From Arthrobacter sp. Leaf69 (GTDB lineage Bacteria > Actinomycetota > Actinomycetes > Actinomycetales > Micrococcaceae), in NCBI RefSeq assembly GCF_001422645.1, contig NZ_LMLR01000012.1, positions 62,390-126,389 of the forward strand: a DNA stretch of 64,000 nucleotides. Reading direction: 5' to 3'. Positions 38,737 through 47,767 of this stretch are shown in pieces. The notes beneath the pieces were generated by a model. It saw nothing but the letters and a program-made list of their open reading frames with translations, had not been told where the DNA came from and did no database searches. Within the stretch, counting starts at the first letter, position 1. Each line of letters starts with the position of its first letter. Position numbers and translations under genes: made by a program.

Positions 38737-40677
38737 TCAGTGCGTGGAGGCCAGCCGCCTGTAGCTGAAGGACTTGAGCGTCAGCGTGCCCCCGGCCGTG
38801 ACGGCCTTGATGCTCGGAGTGCCCGGCGCGGGGAAAACGAGCGACGTCATGGTCTTTTCGCCGCCGTTGATGAAAACCTCAACTGAGCTATGGTCCACGA
38901 AAATTGACAGCTCCACTTTCCCGTCACGCGCCGGGCTGGCTGCGCGCCGTGTTGCCCGGAAGTCCGGACCGAGGTCGGCGCTGCCGGTGGCGGCAGCGTC
39001 AGCCGCCCGGGAGATGAATGCCGATCCGCCGGCAAAGTCATATCCGACCGTCGCGAATGTTCCCCCGCCGCTGCCGAGCTCGATCCTCGCAACGGAACCG
39101 TCGTCGCCGGCCGTCCGCTCAAGCGTCACATCGAGCCGGTATGCTCCGCCCTCCGGGGCGGGCAGCTGTCCTGCGCCGTCCAGTGTCATGCGGCGTTCGC
39201 CGGTCATTTCCGCCGGGCCCTCGATGGACTGCATTGCGGCCGTTGGGTTCGACACTAGGGTCGGCTTCCCCTCGACCGTTTCGAGCCTGATATCGCGCAC
39301 CATGGAGTCGGCACCGCCGTGCCAGTCCTCAGTGGGCAGCTGCCGGGCATAGGCCCAGTTGTTCAACCACCCGACGGCGTGCCGGGAGGACATCCGCTGG
39401 CTGTCGGTGAGCCTGGGATCATCCCACGTCACCGCGGCGTAGAAGTCGGAGCCGGCGTCGAGCCACTGATGCGGCGCACCGGACGGGGTGAAACGGGTTC
39501 CGTCCCACTCGCCGGTCCAGTAGGCGACGCCCGTGGTGAACCCTTCCTGGCTCCCGTTGGCGCTGGCGGCCAGGACCCAGGTCCGTTTGGATGGGTCGCC
39601 GTCGAGATCCAGCTGGAAGAGTTCCGGGCATTCGAGGGTGCCCAGGCCGGTGCGTTCGACGCCGGAAGTGTAGCGCCAGTTCTTCAGGTCCGTTGAGGTA
39701 TATATGCCGATTTTGTCGCCTTCGGCGAGGGCCATCACCCATTGGCTGTGGGCTTCATCGCGGATGATCTTAGGATCCCGCCAGTCCGGTTCGCCGGGGT
39801 TTTCCATGACCGGGTTCTGCTCATACGCGGTGAACGTGTATCCGTCGTCGGTGGAATAGAACAGGGACTGCCGCTGGATGCCCTGGTCCTGTTGGGTCAT
39901 GATGGCGATGACGGCGCCCTTGCCGAAGCCGGCCGAGTTGTCTTTGTCCACCGCGGTGCTTCCGGTCTCGATGTCGCCTAGCCCGTTTTTGTACTTGGCG
40001 ATCGCCACCCCTTCGTCTTTCCAGTGGACCAGGTCTGTGCTGGTCAGGTGGTACCACTCGGTACCGTTCTCCTGGGGGTAGTCGGCGTTGTAGAGGTAGT
40101 AGTAGTGCCACAGCCCGTCGATCAGGATCGGCCGCTGCGGATCGTTCATCCAGTTCTTCTCGGGGGTGATGTGATAGCCGGGCCGGAACTCTGATGCTCC
40201 CTCGGGCCGATCGAATGCGGAAGGCGCGGGCGCCGGGATCTTCCGCGGCACGCCCATATCGGCGAGCATGGACTCCACCGCTTCGGATGTCATGCAGTCC
40301 GGACGAACAATCTCGCCCTCCCCTGCGCGGACCACCTGGTCCTCCAGACTGGACATGACCTCGACGTCGCCTCCAGTGCGGGCGGCTGCCACCCACCCGG
40401 CGGGGCATTCGATGCTCCGCAGGTCCGTCACACCTTCGGTCGGGAGCGGATGTGACAGCTTCTCAAGCGTGCGGTCGGTACCGCTGAGCCAGTACGAGCC
40501 GTAACGCCCATGGGATTCCCTGGCTTCGGCCTGCGCGTCGGCAATGCCCCGGAGTGCCTGCTCGGCCCTGCTTTGTGCAGCCGGACCGGGTTCCGCCGAC
40601 GGGATCAGCGCCACTACGACCAGTACAGCCGTGGCCGCGGCTGCCAAGGCAATCCAGATCGTCCGAAGGTTTTTCAT
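38737..40677 (-). CDS. Membrane-anchored GH32 enzyme with N-terminal pilin-like region (levanase-like)
   Basis: The 646-residue protein starts with one hydrophobic helix (about residues 7-25) and no clear cleavage site, then a 140-residue N-terminal domain with a Cys pair (C91, C128). The GH32 domain begins near 165 with WMNDPQRP (nucleophile D179) in place of the usual NDPNG; the other motifs are DWRDPKI and ECPELF, and the sandwich has DHSSVEVFINGG. ATG at 40677 fits the membrane helix. It lies 116 bp downstream of the levansucrase gene on the same strand and probably acts on the levan that enzyme makes. The exact product (fructose, levanbiose, other) is unknown. Confidence 0.87.
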   Translation of the reverse strand: MKNLRTIWIALAAAATAVLVVVALIPSAEPGPAAQSRAEQALRGIADAQAEARESHGRYGSYWLSGTDRTLEKLSHPLPTEGVTDLRSIECPAGWVAAARTGGDVEVMSSLEDQVVRAGEGEIVRPDCMTSEAVESMLADMGVPRKIPAPAPSAFDRPEGASEFRPGYHITPEKNWMNDPQRPILIDGLWHYYYLYNADYPQENGTEWYHLTSTDLVHWKDEGVAIAKYKNGLGDIETGSTAVDKDNSAGFGKGAVIAIMTQQDQGIQRQSLFYSTDDGYTFTAYEQNPVMENPGEPDWRDPKIIRDEAHSQWVMALAEGDKIGIYTSTDLKNWRYTSGVERTGLGTLECPELFQLDLDGDPSKRTWVLAASANGSQEGFTTGVAYWTGEWDGTRFTPSGAPHQWLDAGSDFYAAVTWDDPRLTDSQRMSSRHAVGWLNNWAYARQLPTEDWHGGADSMVRDIRLETVEGKPTLVSNPTAAMQSIEGPAEMTGERRMTLDGAGQLPAPEGGAYRLDVTLERTAGDDGSVARIELGSGGGTFATVGYDFAGGSAFISRAADAAATGSADLGPDFRATRRAASPARDGKVELSIFVDHSSVEVFINGGEKTMTSLVFPAPGTPSIKAVTAGGTLTLKSFSYRRLASTH

Positions 40678-40744
40678 GATGCAACATTCCTGGTTCTTGT
40701 GGAAGCCATCCCGCCCCAACTGTGACCTGTTCGTGCGAAGGGAC

Positions 40745-40772
40745 GGAAGCGCCCGGAATCCCGGACGCTTCC
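40745..40772 (-). terminator. Hairpin between levansucrase and GH32 genes
   Basis: A 12-bp stem with one G-T pair and a 4-base loop lies 22 bp past the levansucrase stop on the minus strand. It has no T-tract; it may reduce read-through into the GH32 gene. Confidence 0.5.
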
Positions 40773-40793
40773 GCCTCATGACTGCCTACTGCG

Positions 40794-42389
40794 CTACTTG
40801 TAGTGGCCGGCACCGCCGACTCTGAGGTTCGTGGGCAGGTAGCCGAACGGACCGAGGCCGTTCTGCCCGAAGCTGCGGTCAACCGCGGATACACCGTTGC
40901 GGAAGTTGATCTTCACAGTGGGCGAGAGGGACCCGCCGCGGACGCCGTTGACGTTGTCGATGAAGGACTGCACCAGGCCGCCGGGCTGCACGTAGTGCGA
41001 GTAGGCCTGGAACTGGCGGCCGTTCTGGCGGGGATCGGGACCCTCGGGCGCGTTGGCCGGCATGTTCAGGTCAGTGGGGGATGCCAGGGCCAGTCCGCTG
41101 TTGTTCATGGGCTGGTAGTCGGAACGGACACCGTTACCGACGAAGCCGTAGACGCCGTCGGGGCCGCGCATTCCGTCGGCGTAGGTGAACTGGTGGCTGA
41201 TGGTGAACAGGTAGTACTTGTTCTTGCCGTCCTCGTTCTGGATGAAGATCTGCGGGCGCTCGGTCTGGTCGTTGACGCAGTTGGCGGACAGGATAGGCGG
41301 CAGGAAGGACCACTTGGTGAGGTCCTTGTTGTCCGCGACGGCGAGGCCGACGTTGGCGGTCTGGAACCAGGAACCGGTGCTGTTGACCTGTTCGAGGGTC
41401 TCGGCGTTCGGATCGCCGGGCCGGTAGCCCAGGTCCTCGTTCTTGCACTTGTAGTCGCCGCGGGTACCGCCGGTGTTGCCTTCGAAGACCATGTAAGTCT
41501 TGCCCGGGTGTGCCGGGTCTGCGAACGTGTACGGGTCACGGAACGCGAAGCCCGGGTTCTGGGCCTTGTTCTGGTACATGACGCCGTCCGGCTCCAGGAG
41601 CTTGGTGTGCTGGAAGCCGTCAAAGCTCACGCCGTTCTTGTCGGCGTGGATGTTTCCCAGTGCCTTGGCGATCACGGCGTCCGGGGCGATTCCGCCGCCG
41701 CCGGCGTTGCGCTCGGCAACGTCGTAGAACGTGGTGGCCGTGTAGAAGACGTTGACGTGGTTCCCCTGCATGGGGCGGGTGGAGCCGGACCATTCGGTGT
41801 TGCCGATGGAGGTGTTGTCCAGGAACAGGTGTCCGCCGTAGTTCCACTTGTCCTTGGCCGGGTCGGCGTTGGTCTTGCGGAAGAAGTAGCCGATCCGGGC
41901 GTTCCAGTGCCGCTGGTCGAAGCCGTAGCCGGCATTTCGGTCAGCAACGAGTGAGAAGATCACATCCCAGCCCTTGTAGCTGATCTGGTTCGCGTTCTCG
42001 TCGGTCAGGGACCACGTGTCCCAAACCCACACGTCGTCGTTCATGGCCGGGAAGTCCTCGGGGATCTCCGGCATAGTGACGCTCGGGCTCATGGAGTTCT
42101 GGCCCGGGGTTACGTTTGTGCTGCTTTGGGCCATGATCTGCTTGGCGTCCGCACGGGTCCATTTGGAGGTGAAGTCCGCGGCCGGGTCGTAGGCCTGCTG
42201 GGTGTGCTTCGTGGGCAGGGGGAAGCCGGGCGTTGGAGCCGGCATCTGCTCAATGTTCGGCGGATCCGCCGGCGCGTTTGCCTGCGCCGGCGGAACGGAA
42301 AGGAAGACAGAGGCCGCCACGGCCGCTGCCAGTGCCGCGGCGGCAGAACGCCGCCGCAACTTGCGGGGTGAATTGTGATGCTCGTGCAT
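40794..42389 (-). CDS. GH68 levansucrase, secreted
   Basis: The 531-residue enzyme makes levan (or releases glucose) from sucrose outside the cell. The signal peptide is cut near A37 (AQA-N). GH68 residues seen are nucleophile D124 in VWVWDTWSL, the transition-state Asp in AFRDPYTF and the acid/base Glu in DQTERPQIF. The length fits the family. A LacI/CcpA-like palindrome lies at 42639-42652. It is followed by a GH32 gene, so levan production and breakdown are paired. Confidence 0.94.
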   Translation of the reverse strand: MHEHHNSPRKLRRRSAAAALAAAVAASVFLSVPPAQANAPADPPNIEQMPAPTPGFPLPTKHTQQAYDPAADFTSKWTRADAKQIMAQSSTNVTPGQNSMSPSVTMPEIPEDFPAMNDDVWVWDTWSLTDENANQISYKGWDVIFSLVADRNAGYGFDQRHWNARIGYFFRKTNADPAKDKWNYGGHLFLDNTSIGNTEWSGSTRPMQGNHVNVFYTATTFYDVAERNAGGGGIAPDAVIAKALGNIHADKNGVSFDGFQHTKLLEPDGVMYQNKAQNPGFAFRDPYTFADPAHPGKTYMVFEGNTGGTRGDYKCKNEDLGYRPGDPNAETLEQVNSTGSWFQTANVGLAVADNKDLTKWSFLPPILSANCVNDQTERPQIFIQNEDGKNKYYLFTISHQFTYADGMRGPDGVYGFVGNGVRSDYQPMNNSGLALASPTDLNMPANAPEGPDPRQNGRQFQAYSHYVQPGGLVQSFIDNVNGVRGGSLSPTVKINFRNGVSAVDRSFGQNGLGPFGYLPTNLRVGGAGHYK

Positions 42390-42638
42390 TTTGCTCTTCT
42401 CGCGGAGTTGAGACCATTCGTGGAAGACGGGCATGTGCCCGGTCCCCGAGACTCCGACAGCCCCGATGCCACCGCAGGCGTCATCGAGGACGCCATCGTG
42501 TCGGGGGGACGGGACCTGGGTAGGGTCCCGAGTGGCAGCGGGGAATGATGCGGCCCGGCGCCGGGAACCACGTTAGGCAGGCCGCGCCGGGTTACCAAAC
42601 CCTGCGTCGGGCGCCCGGGGCCGGGTATCGGCATCGTG

Positions 42639-42652
42639 TGTAAGCGCTTGCA
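42639..42652. promoter_or_regulatory. LacI/CcpA-type operator upstream of levansucrase
   Basis: tgtaagcgcttgca is a near-perfect palindrome (12 of 14 positions pair, core TAAGCGCTTG) that resembles known LacI-family operators with central CG. It differs from both other LacI sites in this window, so another LacI protein, encoded elsewhere, is expected. Confidence 0.6.
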
Positions 42653-42766
42653 TTAAGTTCGGCGCGCGCGTGCCACGGCAGTCCGAGCCAGTCAAATGTT
42701 GCGTACGGTACCGCAGAGAAGCTGGGAATTTGCCCCGGATTTTCCCAGTGTTTGCTGGGCGCTGCT

Positions 42767-42835
42767 GAGCACTGCGACGCTATTCTTGTCCTCTGCATCC
42801 CGGAACACCCGGGCAGACCGCGCCCGAGGCGGCGC
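42767..42835 (-). pseudogene. Relic of an ABM-like small gene
   Basis: On the minus strand this stretch encodes RARSARVFRDAEDKNSVAVL, matching ARSVRLFRDTEDQNSVAVL of the intact gene at 61321-61620 almost residue for residue. Beyond this core the frame becomes unrelated sequence, so only about 22 codons survive. Confidence 0.6.
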
Positions 42836-42940
42836 GGATGGCGGCGCTGACGCCGGTGCCGCCGTCGCAGCGGCGCAAGCCAAAAGTCGGCACATCTTTT
42901 GAACCTTTCATTGGACCGGGAGTCGCCGCATGATAGGCGC

Positions 42941-44305
42941 ATGACCCAATTCGCAGCAGCCGACGAATCCGCCGTTGCAAGGGCTCAGCGCGAGCTCGAA
43001 GCGGCCGGCGTCCGTACCGTGATCGGTACGGTGGTGAATGCTTCGGGCCTCACGCTGGCCAAGAGCGTTCCGTTGGCCCGGCTCAAAACCTTCCACGAAG
43101 CCGGGATGGGCGCTGCCCCCGTCTGGCACGTCTTCGCCATCGACGGCGGGATAGCGTTCACGGACAGCATCACCACCGTGGGTGACATGCGCCTCAGGAT
43201 CGATATCGCAGGGCTCCGTGTCCTGCCGGGCGGCCGGGCCTGGGCACCGGCCAGCCTGTTCGAACAAGACGGCGCCGTGTCTCCGGTCTGTACCCGCGGC
43301 CTTCTGGGCGACGTCGAGAGCAGCCTCGAGGAGGCCGGATACCACGCTCTCGTGGGCCACGAACTGGAATTCTTCCTCGTCGCCCCGGACGGTTCAGCGC
43401 TGGAAAACGCGCCCTGGGTTCCGTACGGGGCAACCGGCCTCTTGGACCGCGCGGACCTCCTCGATGACCTGCTGTCAGCGCTGCACCAGGCCGGCCTTCC
43501 GATGGAGCAGATCCACGCCGAGTACGGCAGAAACCAGTTCGAGTTTTCCCTTCCCCCGGCCCCGCCGGTGCAGGCTGCTGACAGCGTGGTCCTCGCCAAG
43601 ACCATTGTTGGCATCGTCGCCCGGGCCCACAGCCTGCAGGCATCGTTCTCCCCGTTGCCGTTTGCCGGCATGGTCGGGAACGGCGCCCACCAGCACTTGT
43701 CGCTCCATAAGGACGGCGTGCCGCTGTTCTCCGGCGGCAGCGGACCGCACGGCATCGGCGCCGAGGGAGGCGCGGCCATTGGCGGCATCATCGCAGGACT
43801 CCCCGAGATCCAAGGGTTCCTCACGGGATCAGTTCTGTCCGGAAGCCGCCTGGCACCCGGCTCGTGGTCCGGCGCGTATTTGTGCTGGGGCCTGGAGAAC
43901 CGGGAAGCCTCCGTGCGCTTTCTGGACGGGGGAAAGAGCAATCCGCACGGAGCCAACGTCGAGGTAAAAATCGTCGATCCGTCGGCAAACGTGTATCTGG
44001 CCTCCGCAGCCATCCTGGCACTCGCCCTTCACGGCGTCCGCGGCGGGCGCCAGCTTCCGGCAGAGATCCCGGGTGACCCCGGACGGCTTTCGGACGAGGA
44101 GCGGCGCCGGGCCAACGTCCTACTGCTCGCAGACTCCCCTGCCGCCATCATCGACACGCTGGACACGTCACGCCTTGCGCGCGGACTGCTCGGGGAAGCC
44201 ATCGTGGATGCCACGGTGGCCGTCCGGCGCTACGAACAGCGGATCTCCGCGGACCTACCGCCGGACGAGCTGGCCGAACGCTTTCGACTGGCCTGGTCGA
44301 TCTAA
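42941..44305 (+). CDS. Glutamine-synthetase-like enzyme (GlnA family, type I fold)
   Basis: The 454-residue protein has the GS catalytic core: GHELEFFL, HAEYGRNQFEFSLPP, GNGAHQHLSLHKDG (the ATP/metal histidine region) and NREASVRFLDGGKSNPHGANVEVKIVDPSANVYLASAAILA. It lacks the tyrosine adenylylation loop of regulated GlnA. ATG at 42941 is supported by the family N-terminus. It overlaps the next gene by one base. Such enzymes join glutamate to amines or act in amine catabolism; the substrate here is unknown. Confidence 0.9.
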   Translation: MTQFAAADESAVARAQRELEAAGVRTVIGTVVNASGLTLAKSVPLARLKTFHEAGMGAAPVWHVFAIDGGIAFTDSITTVGDMRLRIDIAGLRVLPGGRAWAPASLFEQDGAVSPVCTRGLLGDVESSLEEAGYHALVGHELEFFLVAPDGSALENAPWVPYGATGLLDRADLLDDLLSALHQAGLPMEQIHAEYGRNQFEFSLPPAPPVQAADSVVLAKTIVGIVARAHSLQASFSPLPFAGMVGNGAHQHLSLHKDGVPLFSGGSGPHGIGAEGGAAIGGIIAGLPEIQGFLTGSVLSGSRLAPGSWSGAYLCWGLENREASVRFLDGGKSNPHGANVEVKIVDPSANVYLASAAILALALHGVRGGRQLPAEIPGDPGRLSDEERRRANVLLLADSPAAIIDTLDTSRLARGLLGEAIVDATVAVRRYEQRISADLPPDELAERFRLAWSI

Positions 44306-45441
44306 TGGCGGGCGGCTCCTTCCCGGACTTCGTTGACCACGTCAGCCTTGTTGATCACCACGTGCATGGCGCGTTTTCCGCCGACGGCGATGAGGCACGC
44401 TTTCAGAACGCGCTCAACGAGGGGAACACCGAACCGCTGGCCACCCCGGAGGACGCCTACAACACACAACTCGGGCTCGCCATCCGCCGCTGGTGCAGCG
44501 GCATTCTTGACCTGCCACGGCACGCCCCACCGGCGGACTACTGGCGCCGGCGCTTCGAGCTGGGAGAACTCGAGGTGTGCCGGCGCATGACCCGCGCCGC
44601 CGGGGTGAGCGACTGGCTGGTCGATACGGGACTGGAGGGCCCTGACTACCTCGGCATGGCCGGCCTGGCCGAGGTCTCCGGCGGGCGGACCCACGAGATC
44701 GTGCGGCTGGAACCGGTGGCCGAGGCGCTGCTCCGGGAGATTGCCAACCCGGCAGAATACGTCGACGAATTCGGCCAGCGGCTTCACGAGCTCACCCGCG
44801 GCGCCGTGGGCGTCAAGACGGTTCTGGCCTACCGCACCGGATTCGACCGGAATCTCAGCCGACCCCCACCGGCTGCGGTGGCGGAAGCAGCCGGCCGCTG
44901 GCAGGAGACCTCGCGCACCGGCACCAGGCTCACCGATATGACCCTGATTGCCCACGGGATTCACACGGCGGTGGCGATGAAGCTTCCGCTGCAGTTCCAC
45001 GTCGGATTCGGCGATCGCGACCTGGACCTCCACAAAACCAATCCCCTATACCTCTTGGACTTTCTGCGGTCCGCCGAGGTCCGGGACACCCCCATCATGC
45101 TGCTCCACTGCTATCCGTTCGAGCGCGAAGCCGGCTACTTGGCCCACGCCTTTGAAAACGTCTATATCGATGTGGGCCTTGCCGTGAATTTCACCGGGTC
45201 ACGGAGCCGGGATCTGGTGGCCCGCTCCTTCGAACTGGCCCCCTTCACAAAAGTCCTCTACTCCTCCGACGCGTTCGGCCCCGCCGAACTGCACTACCTC
45301 GGAGCGAGGCTGTGGCGCAACGCCATCACCAAGGTAGTGGGCGGATGGATCGACGACGACGACTGTTCCGAGGCGGATGCCCGCAGGATCGTGCAACTTG
45401 TCGCACATGACAACGCCCGCCGCGTGTACGGGCTCCCCTGA
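44305..45441 (+). CDS. Amidohydrolase (FluG N-terminal type)
   Basis: The 378-residue protein is an amidohydrolase-2 enzyme: metal motif VDHHVHGAF near residues 16-24, LQFHVGFGD, LLHCYPFEREAGYLAHAFENVYIDVGL and SSDAFGPAELHYLGA, giving the His/Asp metal set. The ATG overlaps the GS-like stop codon by one base, so the two are coupled. In fungal FluG these same two domains are fused into one protein. The substrate is unknown. Confidence 0.9.
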   Translation: MAGGSFPDFVDHVSLVDHHVHGAFSADGDEARFQNALNEGNTEPLATPEDAYNTQLGLAIRRWCSGILDLPRHAPPADYWRRRFELGELEVCRRMTRAAGVSDWLVDTGLEGPDYLGMAGLAEVSGGRTHEIVRLEPVAEALLREIANPAEYVDEFGQRLHELTRGAVGVKTVLAYRTGFDRNLSRPPPAAVAEAAGRWQETSRTGTRLTDMTLIAHGIHTAVAMKLPLQFHVGFGDRDLDLHKTNPLYLLDFLRSAEVRDTPIMLLHCYPFEREAGYLAHAFENVYIDVGLAVNFTGSRSRDLVARSFELAPFTKVLYSSDAFGPAELHYLGARLWRNAITKVVGGWIDDDDCSEADARRIVQLVAHDNARRVYGLP

Positions 45442-45476
45442 GCGCCGGCCCGAGATCCCGCGCCTGGCGATGTCAG

Positions 45477-46259
45477 TCAGGCTCCGATGCCTGGTTCCTC
45501 TTCCTCCGCCAGTCTGATCATGCGCAGTTCGTCCTCCACCGCGCGGGAGGGCCAGTAGTCGTTCGCCAGTTCACTGGCCCGGATTTTGTCTGCTGCCGGT
45601 ACCAGCTTGCTGAGCAGCCCGGCCGCCTGAAGCAGGGCGATCAGCGCGGTGGTCCTGGCATCGGGGGCCTTGGCGTCAGGCGTCGCGGGAGCGGTCGTCT
45701 CCGCCGCGGGCCCGGCGTCGGCCGCCGCAGCAGCAGGCGCCCCGGTATCAGGCGTCCCGGCGTCGGGCGTCGCGGATTCCGACGGCGAACCGGCCTCGGC
45801 CGGCGCACCGCCGAGTGCGGCCTGGATCTTTTCCAGGAGCGCCGCCTCCGGAGCGTGGTCCTTCTCCGGGTACCGCACGCTCCGGAACACACCCAGGTGT
45901 TTTTCGCCGACATGTTCCACGATGCCCAGTGCCGCCATCCCCTCGTAGACGCGCTGCATTTCGGCGCGGCCCTCCAGCATGGACACCCACCGCTTGGGCG
46001 TGTGGGGCCGGGACTTGCCCCGGATGAGCTCCAGCTCGTGCTGCAAGTCCGTCGGTGGGGCGGTGCCGGTGGCCCTGACGTGCTTCCCCTGCAGCCCGAT
46101 GGCACCGATCAGCTCCAGCTCGGCCAGTATGGCCCCGGCCAGAGTGGTCCTGAGCGCGAACATCGGCACCTCAGGTTTCCCGTCTTGGTCGTTCGTTGCG
46201 AGAAGGAGGAAGGCCTGGGGAAGGTTCAGCTCCGCCGCCTGCGGCGTTTCAGCGTTCAT
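45477..46259 (-). CDS. GPP34 (GOLPH3/VPS74-like) family protein
   Basis: The 260-residue protein has the GPP34 N-terminal pattern (NLPQAFLLLATNDQDGKPE, then TLAGAILAELELIGAIGLQGKHVRA) and the hydrophobic C-terminal helices. In eukaryotes this family binds phosphoinositides on the Golgi; actinobacterial members are of unknown function. An Ala/Pro/Thr-rich stretch (about residues 155-215) is inserted in the C-terminal half. The start ATG is at 46259. It is divergent from the sqr gene. Confidence 0.8.
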   Translation of the reverse strand: MNAETPQAAELNLPQAFLLLATNDQDGKPEVPMFALRTTLAGAILAELELIGAIGLQGKHVRATGTAPPTDLQHELELIRGKSRPHTPKRWVSMLEGRAEMQRVYEGMAALGIVEHVGEKHLGVFRSVRYPEKDHAPEAALLEKIQAALGGAPAEAGSPSESATPDAGTPDTGAPAAAAADAGPAAETTAPATPDAKAPDARTTALIALLQAAGLLSKLVPAADKIRASELANDYWPSRAVEDELRMIRLAEEEEPGIGA

Positions 46260-46447
46260 ACGAACATCGTGGCGCAGGCGGGCGGCCGCCACAATGGGAA
46301 CTTGCCAGCGTCGACGTCGGCGTGTGCACTTTAGGAGCTTGCGGCCCGGCAAGCGGACGATACCCAATAAAGATCACCATGCTTACTATTGAGGCTCCGC
46401 GGCTGTTCACGAGTGCGCTGCCGGAACCGCCTATCCGAGGAGCGCCG

Positions 46448-47662
46448 ATGTCGCTGAGCAAGGGAACACCCGTGGAATACGAAGTCCTCATTATCGGCGG
46501 CGGCAACGCCGGCGTCTCCCTGGCGGCGCGCCTCCATCGCTACGGCGTGAAGGATGTGGCCGTGGTGGAGCCGCAGGACACCCACTTTTACCAGCCGCTG
46601 TTCTCGCACATCGCCGGCGGGAGGGCGAATGCATCAGAAGCCACCCGGCCCCAGCGTTCCGTGATGCCGGAGGGCGTGGAATGGATCCGGGACGGAGCGG
46701 TGGACATCGACCCGGCGAGCAACACGGTGTCGCTGGCGTCGGGCGGCCAGTTGAAGTTCGGGCACCTGGTGGTCTGCCCCGGCCTGCAGCTGGATTGGGA
46801 CAAGATCCCTGGCCTGGCCGACGCCGTCCACTCCCCCTCCGGTACGTCCCACTATGAGTTCACCCTGGCCGCCAAGTCCTGGACGCTGTTCCGTGGACTC
46901 AAGGCCGGAACCGCGGTTTTCACCATGCCCTCCGGCCCCATCAAGTGCGGCGGGGCCGCGCAGAAACCGATGTACTTGGCCTGCAATTACTGGCGGGAGC
47001 AGGGCGTCCTCCAGGACATCCGGGTGGTCATGGTGCAGCCCTACCCCACCGTGTTCGGGGTGGCCGGCGTGGATGAAGAGCTGAACCGCAAGATTGCCGA
47101 GTACGGCATCGAACTGCGGCTGAACAGCGAACTGGTGTCGGTGGACGCGTCGGCGCAGAACGCGCTGATCCGGAACAATGCCACCGGGCTCGCCGAGGAG
47201 CTGCACTACGACGTGCTCAATGCCGTCCCGCCGCAGTCGGCCCCGGACTGGCTGAAGGCCACGGAGCTGCCCGCACCCGGCGACCCGGGCGGATTTGTGG
47301 AGGTGGATCCGCAGACGCTCCGACACGTCCGCTTCCCGAACATCTGGTCCTTGGGGGATGCCGCGGCCACCACCAACTCCAAGTCCGGCGGTGCGCTGCG
47401 AAAGCAGACGAAGGTCCTCGCCAAGAACCTGGTTGCGGCCCGGGACGGAAAGCCCCTGACGGAGAAGTACGACGGATACTCGGTGTGCCCCTTCACAGTG
47501 GCCCGCTCTTCGGTTGTCTTCGCCGAGTTTGATGACCAGTACCGGCCCATGCCCTCTGTCCCGAAGGTGCCAACGTGGAAAGCGAACCGGGCATCATGGG
47601 TTGTGGACCGCGACATCTTCCCCAAGGTCTACTGGAACCTGATCCTCAAGGGCCGCGCCTAG
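46448..47662 (+). CDS. sqr: Sulfide:quinone oxidoreductase-type flavoprotein
   Basis: The 404-residue protein has the FAD motif VLIIGGGNAGVSLAAR, the SQR hallmark SGPIKCGGAAQKPMYL with a redox Cys, VVCPGLQLDWDKIPGL with another Cys, and a C-terminal CPFTVARSSVVFAEFD with the third. Three cysteines fit the catalytic set of SQR. It oxidises sulfide and reduces quinone at the membrane. ATG at 46448 is used; upstream sequence is not conserved. Confidence 0.9.
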   Translation: MSLSKGTPVEYEVLIIGGGNAGVSLAARLHRYGVKDVAVVEPQDTHFYQPLFSHIAGGRANASEATRPQRSVMPEGVEWIRDGAVDIDPASNTVSLASGGQLKFGHLVVCPGLQLDWDKIPGLADAVHSPSGTSHYEFTLAAKSWTLFRGLKAGTAVFTMPSGPIKCGGAAQKPMYLACNYWREQGVLQDIRVVMVQPYPTVFGVAGVDEELNRKIAEYGIELRLNSELVSVDASAQNALIRNNATGLAEELHYDVLNAVPPQSAPDWLKATELPAPGDPGGFVEVDPQTLRHVRFPNIWSLGDAAATTNSKSGGALRKQTKVLAKNLVAARDGKPLTEKYDGYSVCPFTVARSSVVFAEFDDQYRPMPSVPKVPTWKANRASWVVDRDIFPKVYWNLILKGRA

Positions 47663-47767
47663 GCCTGAACGGCCGCCACCTGCCGTTTATCAAGTTCCAG
47701 GCGACCACAGGGATCAGCAGGCATAAGCTGGTTGAGCAACGTCTTTTCCATCACCGGGGAGGTCAGC

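Larger units (their letters stand above)
42390..42940. other. 551-bp gap: levansucrase control region plus a gene relic
   Basis: This is the longest non-coding stretch in the window. Its left part must hold the levansucrase promoter. It contains a 14-bp operator-like palindrome (42639-42652) and, at 42767-42835, a relic of the small gene at 61321-61620. I see no intact gene in either strand. Confidence 0.6.
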
